Source: Piscinibacter lacus
GTDB lineage: Bacteria; Pseudomonadota; Gammaproteobacteria; Burkholderiales; Burkholderiaceae_C
DNA: 64,000 bases
Direction of reading: 5' to 3'
NCBI RefSeq assembly: GCF_016735685.1
Contig: NZ_JAERRA010000002.1
Coordinates: 124,001-188,000, forward strand
Position 1 is the stretch's first letter; each line of letters starts with the position of its first letter. Below are positions 47,971 to 57,384 of the stretch, piece by piece. The notes under the pieces were generated by a model. That model did not search any database and was not told where the DNA came from. It worked only from the letters and a program-made list of their open reading frames with translations. Position numbers and translations under genes: made by a program.

Positions 47971-48486
47971 ATGAACACGGCCCATCACCTGCCGCCGCGT
48001 TCGGTCTTCGCGCGCATGCCGCGCGGGGTGCTGGCGCTGGTCGCGCTGGTTGCGCTGGCGGCCGTCGGCCTGGCCCTGCTGTCGCAGCACGGCTTCGGCA
48101 TGCAGCCCTGCCCCTGGTGCATCTTCCAGCGCGTGCTCTACCTGGCGCTGGCCGCCGTCGCGCTGCTGGGCTGGATCAGCAAGCCGCGCGGGGTGCAGAC
48201 CGCCGCCTCGCTGGGGGTGCTGGCCCTGGCCCTGGGCGGCGTGGCTTCGGCCGTGTTCCAGCACAAGGTGGCCGCGCTCGATGCGAGCTGCGCGCTGACC
48301 CTGGCCGACCGTTTCCTGATGGCCACCGGCCTGGAGACCACCCTGCCCTGGCTCTTCCAGGTCACGGCCACGTGCATGGATTCGGCCGGCTACCGCCTGC
48401 TGGGCCTGGGCTACGAGGTGTGGAGCGGGGCGCTGTTCGCCTTGCTGGCCGCCACCGCGCTGCGTCTGTTGCTGGCGCGGCGCTGA
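47971..48486 (+). CDS. dsbB: Disulfide bond formation protein B
   Basis: A 171-residue inner-membrane oxidase that regenerates DsbA by passing electrons to quinone. It has four transmembrane segments and the periplasmic cysteine pairs C47-PWC50 and C107/C135. The first cysteine pair matches the CxxC catalytic loop, and the second loop is well spaced. The ATG lies 8 bp after the RidA-family gene. It is followed by a strong terminator. DsbA is not in the window. Confidence 0.95.
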   Translation: MNTAHHLPPRSVFARMPRGVLALVALVALAAVGLALLSQHGFGMQPCPWCIFQRVLYLALAAVALLGWISKPRGVQTAASLGVLALALGGVASAVFQHKVAALDASCALTLADRFLMATGLETTLPWLFQVTATCMDSAGYRLLGLGYEVWSGALFALLAATALRLLLARR

Positions 48487-48516
48487 GCCGCCCGGCGCAG
48501 GCCAGCCTGAACGTTC

Positions 48517-48552
48517 GAAAGCCGGAGCCCCGCAAGCGCGGCTCCGGCTTTC
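48517..48552. terminator. Bidirectional-type terminator after dsbB
   Basis: GAAAGCCGGAGCC (48517-48529) and GGCTCCGGCTTTC (48540-48552) form a perfect 13-bp stem with a 10-nt loop. The plus strand shows TTTC at the foot and the minus strand the same, so it may serve dsbB and the gene at 48624. Confidence 0.75.
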
Positions 48553-48623
48553 ACGACCCGCGACAGGCGGGAAGCGGGCCGCTCTCAGGGCCCCGCCCGG
48601 TCACCCGGCCAGGGCCCCGACGA

Positions 48624-48794
48624 TCACTTCTTCACCGCATCCTTGGCCGCATTGGGATGCTGCTCGGCGGGATTCTTCACGGGGACATTGTCCTGCGGCT
48701 TGACCTGGGTCTTGCTGCCGTCGCCCGGTGCGGACTTGTCCGGCGCCTGGATGGCCGGACCTTGCGAGGGATTCTTCAGGGGTTCGTTGCTCAT
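48624..48794 (-). CDS. Small hydrophilic protein, unknown function
   Basis: A 56-residue protein starting MSNEPLKNPSQGPAIQ and rich in Lys, Asp, Pro and Gln, with no hydrophobic segment, so it is cytoplasmic and probably disordered. It is followed by a terminator. AAGGTGAA precedes the ATG at 48794 and supports translation. I do not recognise a family. It lies between dsbB and a PRC-barrel gene, among other small stress-type genes, which suggests a general-stress role at best. Confidence in expression is moderate. Confidence 0.5.
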   Translation of the reverse strand: MSNEPLKNPSQGPAIQAPDKSAPGDGSKTQVKPQDNVPVKNPAEQHPNAAKDAVKK

Positions 48795-48958
48795 GGGATT
48801 CACCTTGCAAAAAGGGACGATCGTTGGAGCAGGAGGCGGACGGAACATCCGCCGGCTTGCGGGCCGGGCCGGTGGAGCGGGCAGCTGCGCCTCACCACAC
48901 GTCGAGGCCCGCGGGAAGGGCTCGACACGCCAGCAGGTGCCAGCGTGGCAGGCAGGAT

Positions 48959-49375
48959 TCAGCTCGGCCGCGCCAGCGACGTGCCGTAGAAGCTGTGGAC
49001 CGCATGGGCCCAGGTGGCATCGGACATGCTCGGCCAATGCTCCTTGTCGAAGCCCGGGGCTTCCTTCAAGGCCTCGCGCAGCACGTCCAGCGTGAAGCGC
49101 TTGTTGACCGTGTCGAGCTTCAGGGCCGACCAGGGCACGGCGAAGAGCTTGTCGCCCAGGCCCATCACGCCCCCGAAGGACAGCACCGCATAGGCGATGT
49201 GCCCGGTGGCCATGTCGATCATGAATTCCTTGATGTCGCCGAGGCTTAGTGCGTCGCGGTTGTAGACATCGTTGCCCAGCAAGGTGTGGGCGCCCATCAG
49301 CGCGGGGCCGGGCCCGGCGGTGGGAGCGTGCAGCGTGCCCGGCGCGGGCGAGGACGTGAGGGTGGGGCTGTCCAT
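48959..49375 (-). CDS. PRC-barrel domain-containing protein
   Basis: A 138-residue protein with a PRC-barrel fold in about residues 28-95: GAHTLLGNDVYNRDALSLGDIKEFMIDMATGHIAYAVLSFGG. PRC-barrel proteins are small cytoplasmic modules linked to RNA-processing partners or photosystem assembly, but in soil and freshwater bacteria such standalone copies are often stress-induced. The C-terminal helix region (LREALKEAPGFDKEHWPSM) is typical of this subfamily. AAGGAG precedes the ATG at 49375. No operon partner is evident. Confidence 0.85.
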   Translation of the reverse strand: MDSPTLTSSPAPGTLHAPTAGPGPALMGAHTLLGNDVYNRDALSLGDIKEFMIDMATGHIAYAVLSFGGVMGLGDKLFAVPWSALKLDTVNKRFTLDVLREALKEAPGFDKEHWPSMSDATWAHAVHSFYGTSLARPS

Positions 49376-49590
49376 GAGGACTCCTTGGCAAGGGAAGGGG
49401 CGGAGGGCATCGGGCCGTGCCGATGCACCGTCCGGCCTGTGCAGCCCGAAAGCCAGACCGGCGGGGCGCCGGTGCGGGGGCTTTCGAAATGCACACCCCG
49501 AGCTTGATCCCGCAGGAGCCTCAGGTCGGTGCGCTGGCGCATGCAGTGAGCCTGGACCCGCCGCAGCGCGACGGCCCAGACCGTGCAGGC

Positions 49591-49872
49591 TCAGCGGCTG
49601 GCCGCCTTCTCGACCGCCTCGCCGGCTTGCTTCAGGGCCTTGCCGGCCGCTTCGGCCGCACCTTCGGCGGCCTTGGCCGCTGCGTCCTTGGCCTCGGTCG
49701 CGGCCTTGCCGAGGTCCTCGGCGGCGTCCCGGAGCTTCTCGTTCGGGCGGCGATCGAGCGCGTCGTTGACCTTGTCCTGGGCCTGCTCGATCACGCCCTC
49801 GGGCTTCTTCTCGCAGGCGCTCAGGCCCAGGGCCAGGGGGAGGCAGATGGCAAGCAAGCGCAGCGGACGCAT
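49591..49872 (-). CDS. Ala-rich lipoprotein
   Basis: A 93-residue protein with an N-terminal signal and lipobox (LALGLSAC, cleavage before C19), so it is exported and lipid-anchored. The mature part is a long amphipathic helix of repeated Ala-Lys/Glu pattern (KAATEAKDAAAKAAEGAAEAAGKALKQAGEAVEKAA) resembling stress-related helical repeat proteins. I chose the ATG at 49872; a longer frame lacks a signal peptide. The function is unknown. It may stabilise the envelope. It sits 81 bp upstream of the nitronate monooxygenase end on the same strand. Confidence 0.65.
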   Translation of the reverse strand: MRPLRLLAICLPLALGLSACEKKPEGVIEQAQDKVNDALDRRPNEKLRDAAEDLGKAATEAKDAAAKAAEGAAEAAGKALKQAGEAVEKAASR

Positions 49873-49953
49873 GGCAATCCTTGACGGAAGTGAAGAGGCC
49901 TTGACCCTAGCACGCAGGCCATGCCGCATCGCCGGGGGCGGGTCCCGAAGGGC

Positions 49954-50985
49954 TCAGCGGCCCCAGCCCGCGGCCAGCTCGCGCGTGAGCTGGCCGGCCG
50001 GCACGGCGCGGCAGCCGCTCAGGTTCTGGCCGGCCCAGAGCGGCGAGAAATCGCTGCGGCCACGCGCCTCGGCCGCGGCGCGCAGCGGCGCCAGCGCCCC
50101 CGGAGCGAGCGGGAAGGCCGGGGCCAGCGGGCTCATCGGCCCCAGCTCGCGCATCAGGCGATTGACCAAGCCGCGCGCCGGCCGGCCGGTGAAGAGCCGC
50201 GTGAGCTGGGTCGGCCCGGGCTCGGGCGCCTGGAGCGCGGCGCGGTGCAGCGGGCTGATCCTTGCTTCCGGGCACAGCAGGTAGGCGGTGCCGACCTGGA
50301 CCGCGCAGGCGCCCAGGGCCCGTGCGGCGGCCACACCGGCCGCATCGGCGATGCCACCCGCGGCGACCACCGGCAGCGGCGCCGCCCGCACGATCTGCGG
50401 CAGCAGCGCGAAGCTGCCGAGCTGGGTGGACAGATCGTCCGAAAGGAACATGCCGCGGTGGCCGCCGGCCTCCAGGCCCTGGGCGATGAGGCCGTCGACC
50501 CCGCGTGCGGCGAGCCAGCGCGCTTCCTCGACCGTGGTGGCCGAGGACAGGATGCAGCCGCCCCAGGCGCGGATGGGCGCCAGCAGCGCTTCATCGGGCA
50601 GGCCGAAGTGGAAGCTCACCACCGGCGGCCGGAAGGGCGCGATGCGGGCCAGTACCTCGGCGTCGAAGGGCTGGCGGCCGGGGCCGGCCTCGGCCTGCGC
50701 GGCATCCAGGTACAGCTCCTCGTAGTAGGGCTTCAGCGCCTCGACCCAGGCGGCCTGGCGCACGGCATCCGGCGTCGGCGGCTTGTGGCAGAAGAAGTTC
50801 AGGTTGTAGGGCCGGCCGGCCGCCCGCAGGCGGGCCAGCTCGGTAGCCAGGGCCTCGGGCCCGAGCTGTGCCGCCGGCAGCGAGCCCAGGCCGCCGGCCT
50901 CGCCGACCGCCAGGGCCAAGCCGGCATCCTGTGCGCCGGCCATGGGGGCCTGGATCAGGGGCAGCTCAAGCGGCAGGGGCTTCAT
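49954..50985 (-). CDS. Nitronate monooxygenase (2-nitropropane dioxygenase family)
   Basis: A 343-residue FMN enzyme of the NMO family that oxidises nitronates. The TIM-barrel motifs include LIQAPMAGAQDAGLA at the N-terminus, GLIAQGLEAGGHRG near residue 180 and VVAAGGIADAAGV, which bind FMN. Family length is standard. Two ATGs are possible, at 50985 (MKPLP) and 50994 (MFSMKPLP); I took the first as the more typical N-terminus. The enzyme is soluble. It is alone on this strand between the ilvC terminator and the lipoprotein gene. Confidence 0.9.
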   Translation of the reverse strand: MKPLPLELPLIQAPMAGAQDAGLALAVGEAGGLGSLPAAQLGPEALATELARLRAAGRPYNLNFFCHKPPTPDAVRQAAWVEALKPYYEELYLDAAQAEAGPGRQPFDAEVLARIAPFRPPVVSFHFGLPDEALLAPIRAWGGCILSSATTVEEARWLAARGVDGLIAQGLEAGGHRGMFLSDDLSTQLGSFALLPQIVRAAPLPVVAAGGIADAAGVAAARALGACAVQVGTAYLLCPEARISPLHRAALQAPEPGPTQLTRLFTGRPARGLVNRLMRELGPMSPLAPAFPLAPGALAPLRAAAEARGRSDFSPLWAGQNLSGCRAVPAGQLTRELAAGWGR

Positions 50986-51085
50986 GGAGAACATCCTCGG
51001 TGTCCGGCGGGCTCGGTTGCGCGACAGGCTCAGGGCGTGAGCCCAACCGCCGCGGCCGGGCATGCATCAGCCCGCCCATGAAAAA

Positions 51086-51115
51086 CGGCCGCGATCCCCA
51101 GGGGGATGGCGGCCG
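51086..51115 (-). terminator. ilvBNC operon rho-independent terminator
   Basis: CGGCCGC-G-ATCCCC (51086-51099) pairs with GGGGAT-G-GCGGCCG (51102-51115), 13 bp with one G-G mismatch and an AG loop. On minus it is followed by TTTTT (51081-51085), 33 bp after the ilvC stop. Confidence 0.85.
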
Positions 51116-51148
51116 GCCGGGCTGCGGCGCCCCGCGGGGCGCGCGGGC

Positions 51149-52165
<1,017 letters not shown>

Positions 52166-52241
52166 AGCGTGCTCCAAAGTATTCGGAAAGGTGGGAGGTT
52201 CATCCAGCAGCCGCCGCAGATCCGGCTCCGCCGGTCTGCCA

Positions 52242-52269
52242 GCGGCGCCCCCTGGAGGGGGAGCGCCGC
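52242..52269. repeat. Palindromic REP-like element in the ilvN-ilvC gap
   Basis: GCGGCGC-CCCCT-gg-AGGGG-ga-GCGCCGC forms a nearly perfect 12-bp stem, flanked by AGGCGCTTCGGGGGTGGG. The form resembles short palindromic intergenic repeats of Burkholderiales. It lies between two co-directional genes of one operon. Copy number elsewhere cannot be seen here. Confidence 0.45.
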
Positions 52270-52291
52270 AGGCGCTTCGGGGGTGGGCCGA

Positions 52292-52786
52292 TCAAACCCT
52301 CAGGATGCGCTCGCCGCGGCCGATGCCGCTGGTGCCGGTGCGCACGGTTTCAAGGATGGCGGTGCGGTCCACCGCCTCGATGAAGGCGTCGAGCTTGGCG
52401 GCGTCGCCGGTCAGCTCGATGGTGTAGGTCTTCTCGGTCACATCGACGATGCGGCCGCGGAAGATGTCGGCCATGCGCTTCATCTCGTCGCGCTCCTTGC
52501 CGACGGCACGCACCTTGATGAGCATCAGCTCGCGCTCGGTGTAGCTGCCTTCGGTCAGGTCGACGACCTTGACCACCTCGATCAGGCGGTTCAGGTGCTT
52601 GGTGATCTGCTCGATCACGTCGTCGCTGCCACGGGTGGTGATGGTCATGCGCGAGAGCGAGGGATCCTCGGTCGTCGCGACCGTCAGGCTCTCGATGTTG
52701 TAGCCGCGGGCCGAGAACAGGGCCACGACGCGCGAGAGGGCGCCAGGCTCGTTTTCGAGCAACAGGGCAATGATGTGCTTTTGCAT
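52292..52786 (-). CDS. ilvN: Acetolactate synthase small (regulatory) subunit
   Basis: A 164-residue regulatory subunit with an ACT domain at about residues 5-78 (HIIALLLENEPGALSRVVALFSARGYNIESL) that binds valine and a second regulatory part after it. It stimulates and feedback-inhibits the large subunit IlvB. Length fits IlvH/IlvN of this group. The ATG at 52786 begins MQKHII; a longer frame has only Pro-rich sequence. It lies 182 bp after ilvB and 126 bp before ilvC, on the same strand. Confidence 0.97.
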   Translation of the reverse strand: MQKHIIALLLENEPGALSRVVALFSARGYNIESLTVATTEDPSLSRMTITTRGSDDVIEQITKHLNRLIEVVKVVDLTEGSYTERELMLIKVRAVGKERDEMKRMADIFRGRIVDVTEKTYTIELTGDAAKLDAFIEAVDRTAILETVRTGTSGIGRGERILRV

Positions 52787-52968
52787 GGGGCGTCGTCCTG
52801 GGCGGGCTCTTGGGGACGGCGGCGGTGACCGCCGGCCTGTGGCCGCGCCGGAAGCGTGGAAGGGGAGCAACAAGGTCCGCGGACCGGGCGGCGCGACAAG
52901 CACGGGGGCCGGCAAGCCCCCTGCCCTCGCGTCGCGGTCGGGCCGCGGCTCTGGGGTTCAGGCCAGGG

Positions 52969-54744
52969 TCAGAGGTCTTCGGAGCCGAGCAGCATCTCGC
53001 TGATGCCCTTGCCGGCCTTGACCATGGGCCAGACGTTCTCGGTCGGGTCGGTGCGCACGTCGAGGAAGACGGTGCGGTCCTTCAGGCGGATCAGCTCCTT
53101 CAGGGCCGGCTCGACCTCCGAGGGCTTCTCGATCTTCAGGCCGATGTGGCCGTAGGACTCGGCGAGCTTCACGAAGTCCGGCAGCGCGTCCATGTAGCTG
53201 TGCGAGTAGCGGCCTTCGTAGTCCAGCTCCTGCCACTGCCGCACCATGCCGAGGTAGCGGTTGTTCAGGCTGATGACCTTGACCGGTGTCTTGTACTGTT
53301 GGCAGGTCGAGAGCTCCTGGATGTTCATCTGGATCGAGCCCTCGCCGGTGATGCAGAACACGTCCGCATCCGGCTTGGCAAGCTTGATGCCCATCGCATA
53401 GGGCAGGCCGACGCCCATGGTGCCGAGGCCGCCGGAGTTGATCCAGCGGCGCGGCTCGTCGAAGCGGTAGTACTGCGCAGCCCACATCTGGTGCTGGCCG
53501 ACGTCGGAGGTGATGTAGGTGTCGGTGCCCCGGGTCAGCTCCCAGAGCTTGTCGACCACCGCCTGCGGCTTGATGACATCGTCCGAGAGCTTGAAGCCCA
53601 GGCAGTCCTTCTTGCGCCACTCGTTGATCTGCGCCCACCAGGCCGACAGCACCGAAGATTCGATGCGGGTCGGCGTCTCCTTGATCTGGGCGATCAGCTC
53701 CTGCAGCACATCCTTCACGTCGCCGACGATGGGGATGTCGACCTTCACGCGCTTGGAGATGCTCGAGGGGTCGATGTCGATGTGGATGATCTTGCGCTCG
53801 ACCGAGGCGAAGTGCTTTGGGTTGCCGATCACGCGGTCGTCGAAGCGCGCCCCGATGGCGATCAGCACGTCCGAGTGCTGCATCGTCATGTTGGCTTCGT
53901 AGGTGCCGTGCATGCCCAGCATGCCGAGGAAGCGCGGGTCGGTCGAGGGGAAGGCGCCCAGGCCCATCAGCGTGTTGGTGACCGGGTAGCCCAGCAGGTC
54001 GGCCAGCTCGCGCAGCTCCTTGTGGGCCTCGCCCAGGATCACGCCACCGCCGGTGTAGATGTAGGGCCGCTTGGCGCTCAGCAGCAACTGCACGGCCTTG
54101 CGGATCTGGCCGCTGTGGCCCTTCTTCACCGGGTTGTAGGAGCGCATCTCCACCTTGTCCGGGTAGACGAAGGGGGTGCGGGCCAGCGAGACGTCCTTCG
54201 GGATGTCGACCACCACCGGGCCGGGACGGCCGGTGCGGGCGATGTGGAAGGCCTTCTTGATGGTCGTCGCCAGGTCGCGCACGTCCTTGACAAGGAAATT
54301 GTGCTTGACGATCGGGCGGGTGATGCCGATGGTGTCGCACTCCTGGAAGGCATCCAGGCCGATCGCGGCGGTGGGCACCTGGCCGGTGATGATCACCATG
54401 GGAATCGAGTCCATGTAGGCGGTCGCGATGCCGGTGATGGCATTCGTGACGCCCGGACCCGAGGTCACCAGGGCCACGCCGACTTCGCCGGTGGCCCGGG
54501 CATAGCCGTCGGCCGCGTGCACGGCAGCCTGCTCGTGACGCACGAGGACGTGCTCGATGGTGTCCTGCTTGTACAGCGCGTCGTAGATGTACAGGACGGC
54601 GCCGCCGGGGTAGCCCCAGAGGAACTTGACGCCTTCGGCCTGCAGGCCCTTGACGAGGATTTCCGAACCGTTGGGGTCGGTGGCGGGGGAAGAAGCGGCT
54701 TGGGCGCTGGCGGCCCGTTTGACTTCCGCGGCAGACATGTCCAT
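52969..54744 (-). CDS. ilvB: Acetolactate synthase large subunit
   Basis: A 591-residue thiamine-diphosphate enzyme that condenses two pyruvates, or pyruvate with 2-oxobutyrate, in branched-chain amino-acid synthesis. The ThDP catalytic Glu is in VRHEQAAVHAADGYAR. The C-terminal ThDP motif GDGSx..N region is replaced by GEGSIQMNIQEL, as in AHAS. The FAD-type central domain is intact. AGAGG precedes the ATG at 54744. It is divergent from a sigma-factor operon by 226 bp. No Ile/Val/Leu-rich leader is seen before it. Confidence 0.97.
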   Translation of the reverse strand: MDMSAAEVKRAASAQAASSPATDPNGSEILVKGLQAEGVKFLWGYPGGAVLYIYDALYKQDTIEHVLVRHEQAAVHAADGYARATGEVGVALVTSGPGVTNAITGIATAYMDSIPMVIITGQVPTAAIGLDAFQECDTIGITRPIVKHNFLVKDVRDLATTIKKAFHIARTGRPGPVVVDIPKDVSLARTPFVYPDKVEMRSYNPVKKGHSGQIRKAVQLLLSAKRPYIYTGGGVILGEAHKELRELADLLGYPVTNTLMGLGAFPSTDPRFLGMLGMHGTYEANMTMQHSDVLIAIGARFDDRVIGNPKHFASVERKIIHIDIDPSSISKRVKVDIPIVGDVKDVLQELIAQIKETPTRIESSVLSAWWAQINEWRKKDCLGFKLSDDVIKPQAVVDKLWELTRGTDTYITSDVGQHQMWAAQYYRFDEPRRWINSGGLGTMGVGLPYAMGIKLAKPDADVFCITGEGSIQMNIQELSTCQQYKTPVKVISLNNRYLGMVRQWQELDYEGRYSHSYMDALPDFVKLAESYGHIGLKIEKPSEVEPALKELIRLKDRTVFLDVRTDPTENVWPMVKAGKGISEMLLGSEDL

Positions 54745-54970
54745 TTGAGAACCTCTGAGAATTTCTCTGACGAAAACCCTTCGGTGCCCCTCTCCGCGCC
54801 CTCTTGAGGCGGGTGCGGGGCCTGCGCGGCCACCATCGGCGCCCGGGTCGGGGGCAGAAAGAGACCTGTGAATCTTGATGCGACCTGGGATTATGGCATC
54901 GCGGGCAGCCCGCCCGGCCAGAGCCCGGGCATGGCGATAATCCGGCCCCCACCGCCGCACGCTGCCGACC

Positions 54971-55546
54971 TTGCCCGCCACCGACGCCCTCAGCGACTTC
55001 CTGCGCAGCGTCGAGAAACGGGCCTTCAAGCGGACCGCCTACACGGTGCGCGACGACGATGCCGCCCTCGACATCGTGCAGGACGCGATGATCCGCCTGG
55101 CCGAGCACTATGCCGAGCGCCCCGCCTCCGAGTGGCCCGCACTGTTCCAGCGCATCCTGTCGAATGCCACGCTGGACTGGTTTCGCCGCCAGAAGGTGCG
55201 CAATGCGGTGGTCCAGAACTTCAGCAGCCTGTCCGGCGCCGAGGACGAGGACGGCGACATGAGCTGGCTGGAGACCCTGGGCGCCGCCGAGGCGCAGGGC
55301 GATCCGCGCTTCGAAAGCGCCGCCGACCGGGTCGAGCGGGCGCGGATCCTGCAAGACATCGAAGCCGAGGTCACCAAGCTCCCGGCCCGTCAACGCGAAG
55401 CCTTCTTGATGCGTTACTGGGAAGAGCTTGATGTGGCCGAAACCGCAGCGGCCATGGGTTGCTCGGTCGGCAGCGTCAAGACCCATTGCTCCCGGGCCGT
55501 GCACACGCTGGCCCGGGTCCTCCGCGCCCGGGGAATTGTTCCATGA
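54971..55546 (+). CDS. ECF-type RNA polymerase sigma factor
   Basis: A 191-residue sigma-70 family factor. Region 2 is at about residues 15-75 (DDDAALDIVQDAMIRLAEHYA) and region 4 at about 130-180 (LPARQREAFLMRYWEELDVAETAAAMGCSVGSVKTHCSRAVHTL). The start is TTG at 54971; it gives the usual N-terminus. It overlaps the DUF3619 gene by 4 bp (ATGA), and DUF3106 and RDD genes follow, forming the typical Burkholderiales module beside ilvBNC. The signal it responds to is not known. A GATAAT box lies at 54936-54941. Confidence 0.9.
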   Translation: MPATDALSDFLRSVEKRAFKRTAYTVRDDDAALDIVQDAMIRLAEHYAERPASEWPALFQRILSNATLDWFRRQKVRNAVVQNFSSLSGAEDEDGDMSWLETLGAAEAQGDPRFESAADRVERARILQDIEAEVTKLPARQREAFLMRYWEELDVAETAAAMGCSVGSVKTHCSRAVHTLARVLRARGIVP

Positions 55547-56025
55547 GCCTGTCATCCCACTCCCCCGCACCGATGACCACGACGCCTGACACCCCGGACC
55601 GCGAAGCCTTCGAGGCCCGTTATGCCCTGCGCGTGACGGCCCGGCTTTCGGCCGCCAGCGAGGCGCTGCCGCAGGACATTACCGAGCGCCTGCGGGTGGC
55701 GCGCGAACAGGCGGTCGGCCGGGCCCGGATCCAGGCCGCCCGGCGGCGGGTACCGATCGGTCAGACGGCTGGCGGGCTTTCGCTGCTGGGCCTGGGCAGC
55801 GCTCTGGGCCTGGGCCGGCCGGCGCGCGGCTGGGTGGGCACCCTGGGCGTGGGCTGCGCCGTGGCTGCCCTGCTGCTGGGCCTGAGCGTGGTCGAGCAGT
55901 TGCAGGACGAAGACCTGCTGCTTGCCGCGGCCGAGATCGACGCAGCCCTGCTTGCCGACGATCTGCCGCCCGATGCCTACAGCGACCCCGGCTTCGCCGC
56001 CTTCCTGCGCGGCGTGCGGCCCTGA
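55543..56025 (+). CDS. DUF3619 family protein
   Basis: A 160-residue protein with one transmembrane segment near residues 95-120 (GWVGTLGVGCAVAALLLGLSVVEQL). The family name follows the genomic context and sequence: a cytoplasmic N-terminal part rich in Arg (TERLRVAREQAVGRARIQAARRRV) and a short C-terminal acidic part. It overlaps the sigma gene by 4 bp, the position where anti-sigma factors often lie, so it may hold the sigma factor at the membrane. No anti-sigma activity is proven. Confidence 0.78.
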   Translation: MSLSSHSPAPMTTTPDTPDREAFEARYALRVTARLSAASEALPQDITERLRVAREQAVGRARIQAARRRVPIGQTAGGLSLLGLGSALGLGRPARGWVGTLGVGCAVAALLLGLSVVEQLQDEDLLLAAAEIDAALLADDLPPDAYSDPGFAAFLRGVRP

Positions 56026-56035
56026 AGCCGGCCGC

Positions 56036-56728
56036 ATGTCCAAGGTGACGGTCCGCGCCCTTCTCGGCCTGCTGCTCAGCCTCGGCCTTGCAGGCCCCGT
56101 GGCGGTGCACGCTGCCGCGCCGGCCTGGGCCCAGCTCACCGTCAGCCAGCAGACCGCGCTGCGACCGCTCGCCCGCGACTGGGCCCGCATCGACGATGCG
56201 CGCAAGCAGAAGTGGCTGGAGATCGCCGCCCGCTTCGATCGCATGAGCCCGGCCGAGCAAGCCCGGGTTCAGGAACGCATGCGCGCCTGGGCCAGCATGA
56301 GCCCCCGCGAGCGCGGCCAGGCCCGCTTCAATTTCAGCGAGGCCCAGCGCCTGCGGCCCGAGGTGCGGCAATCCGACTGGGCGGCCTACCAGCAGCTCTC
56401 CGAAGACGAGCGGCGCCGGCTCGCGCGCAGCCTGCCGCAGCCCGCGGCCGGCAAGCCTGACAAGGCCGCGCGTCGCAAGGGCGCTCCGGCCGAGGCCGGC
56501 CAGGGCGGCGCCCGCGTCGTCGCGCCCACGCTGATCCAGGGGCCGCAGGGCGTCAGCACCCGGCCCATCACCCAGCCGCCGGCCCCACCCCTGCACCAGC
56601 AACCGGGCTTGCCGAGAATCGCGACCTCGCCCGATTTCATCGACCCCGCCACCTTGCTGCCGCAACGCGGTCCGCAGGGCGCGGCCGGCACGCCGGATCG
56701 GGCCCCGCCCGCTGCACGGCGGCCCTGA
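56036..56728 (+). CDS. DUF3106 domain-containing protein
   Basis: A 230-residue exported protein. The signal sequence is ALLGLLLSLGLAGPVAVHA (residues 8-26). The DUF3106 core lies at about residues 28-130, with repeated Trp and Arg motifs (LAPLARDWARIDDARKQKWLEIAARFDRMSPAEQARVQERMRAW-type). The C-terminal 100 residues are Pro/Gln-rich. It sits between DUF3619 and an RDD gene in the sigma operon. Function unknown; probably periplasmic, possibly sensing envelope state. Confidence 0.8.
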   Translation: MSKVTVRALLGLLLSLGLAGPVAVHAAAPAWAQLTVSQQTALRPLARDWARIDDARKQKWLEIAARFDRMSPAEQARVQERMRAWASMSPRERGQARFNFSEAQRLRPEVRQSDWAAYQQLSEDERRRLARSLPQPAAGKPDKAARRKGAPAEAGQGGARVVAPTLIQGPQGVSTRPITQPPAPPLHQQPGLPRIATSPDFIDPATLLPQRGPQGAAGTPDRAPPAARRP

Positions 56729-56832
56729 GCGAACGACCTGCCCCGGGCCCGCCGGGCGACCGGACGCCGCGGGCCTCCCTCCGCCTTCCCTCCCGCCCGA
56801 GTCCGGCCCCTGCCGCGCCGGCCCCCTCGCCC

Positions 56833-57336
56833 ATGGCCCTGCCCCCCACCCCGCCGCTGCGCCGCCGCCTGGCTGCGCTGCTCTACGAAGCGGTGCTGCT
56901 TTTCGCCGTCACCATGTTCGCCGGCTTCCTCTATGCGGTGATCACCGGCCAGCGCCACGGCCTGGAGGGTCGCAGCGGCCTGCAAGCCTGGGCCTTCCTG
57001 GTGCTGGCGGCCTACTTCGTCGGCTTCTGGCGCAAGGGGGGCCAGACCCTGGCCATGCAGACCTGGCGGCTGCGCCTGGTGGCCCGCGACGGCGGCCGCC
57101 CGCGCCTGGGCCAGGCCCTGCTGCGCTTCGTGCTGAGCTGGATCTGGGTGCTGCCCCCGCTGGCCCTGAGCTGGGCGATGGGCTGGACGGCCGGCGGCAG
57201 CGCCAGCCTCAGCCTCGCGGCCTGGGTGCTGGTCTACGGCGGCCTGAGCCGCTGGCTGCCCGAGCGGCAGTTCGCCCACGACCTGCTGAGCGGCACCCGC
57301 CTGGTCGACACCCGCCCGGACCTGCCCGCGGCCTGA
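56833..57336 (+). CDS. RDD family membrane protein
   Basis: A 167-residue inner-membrane protein of the RDD family with about three to four hydrophobic segments: LLYEAVLLFAVTMFAGFLYAV near residues 16-36, AWAFLVLAAYFVGFW near 51-65, and two in the C-terminal half (WIWVLPPLALSWAMG and SLSLAAWVLVYGG). The RDD-type motif region is represented by RRRLAALLYE, in which the first Arg/Asp pair is partly altered. Its role may be transport, but this is not established. It is last in the sigma-factor operon, 104 bp after DUF3106. Confidence 0.85.
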   Translation: MALPPTPPLRRRLAALLYEAVLLFAVTMFAGFLYAVITGQRHGLEGRSGLQAWAFLVLAAYFVGFWRKGGQTLAMQTWRLRLVARDGGRPRLGQALLRFVLSWIWVLPPLALSWAMGWTAGGSASLSLAAWVLVYGGLSRWLPERQFAHDLLSGTRLVDTRPDLPAA

Positions 57337-57370
57337 AGCCCGGCGGAACCCTTCGTCACAGGGCCGCGAC

Positions 57371-57376
57371 TACCAT
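57371..57376 (+). promoter_or_regulatory. -10-like hexamer before dgkA
   Basis: TACCAT ends 8 nt before the dgkA ATG (gap cgcgcgcc, no Shine-Dalgarno). Confidence 0.35.
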
Positions 57377-57384
57377 CGCGCGCC

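Noticed and set aside
54745-54900. A possible attenuator leader peptide before ilvB
   Set aside because: The only short frame there is not rich in Ile, Val or Leu, and no competing hairpins with a T-run were found.
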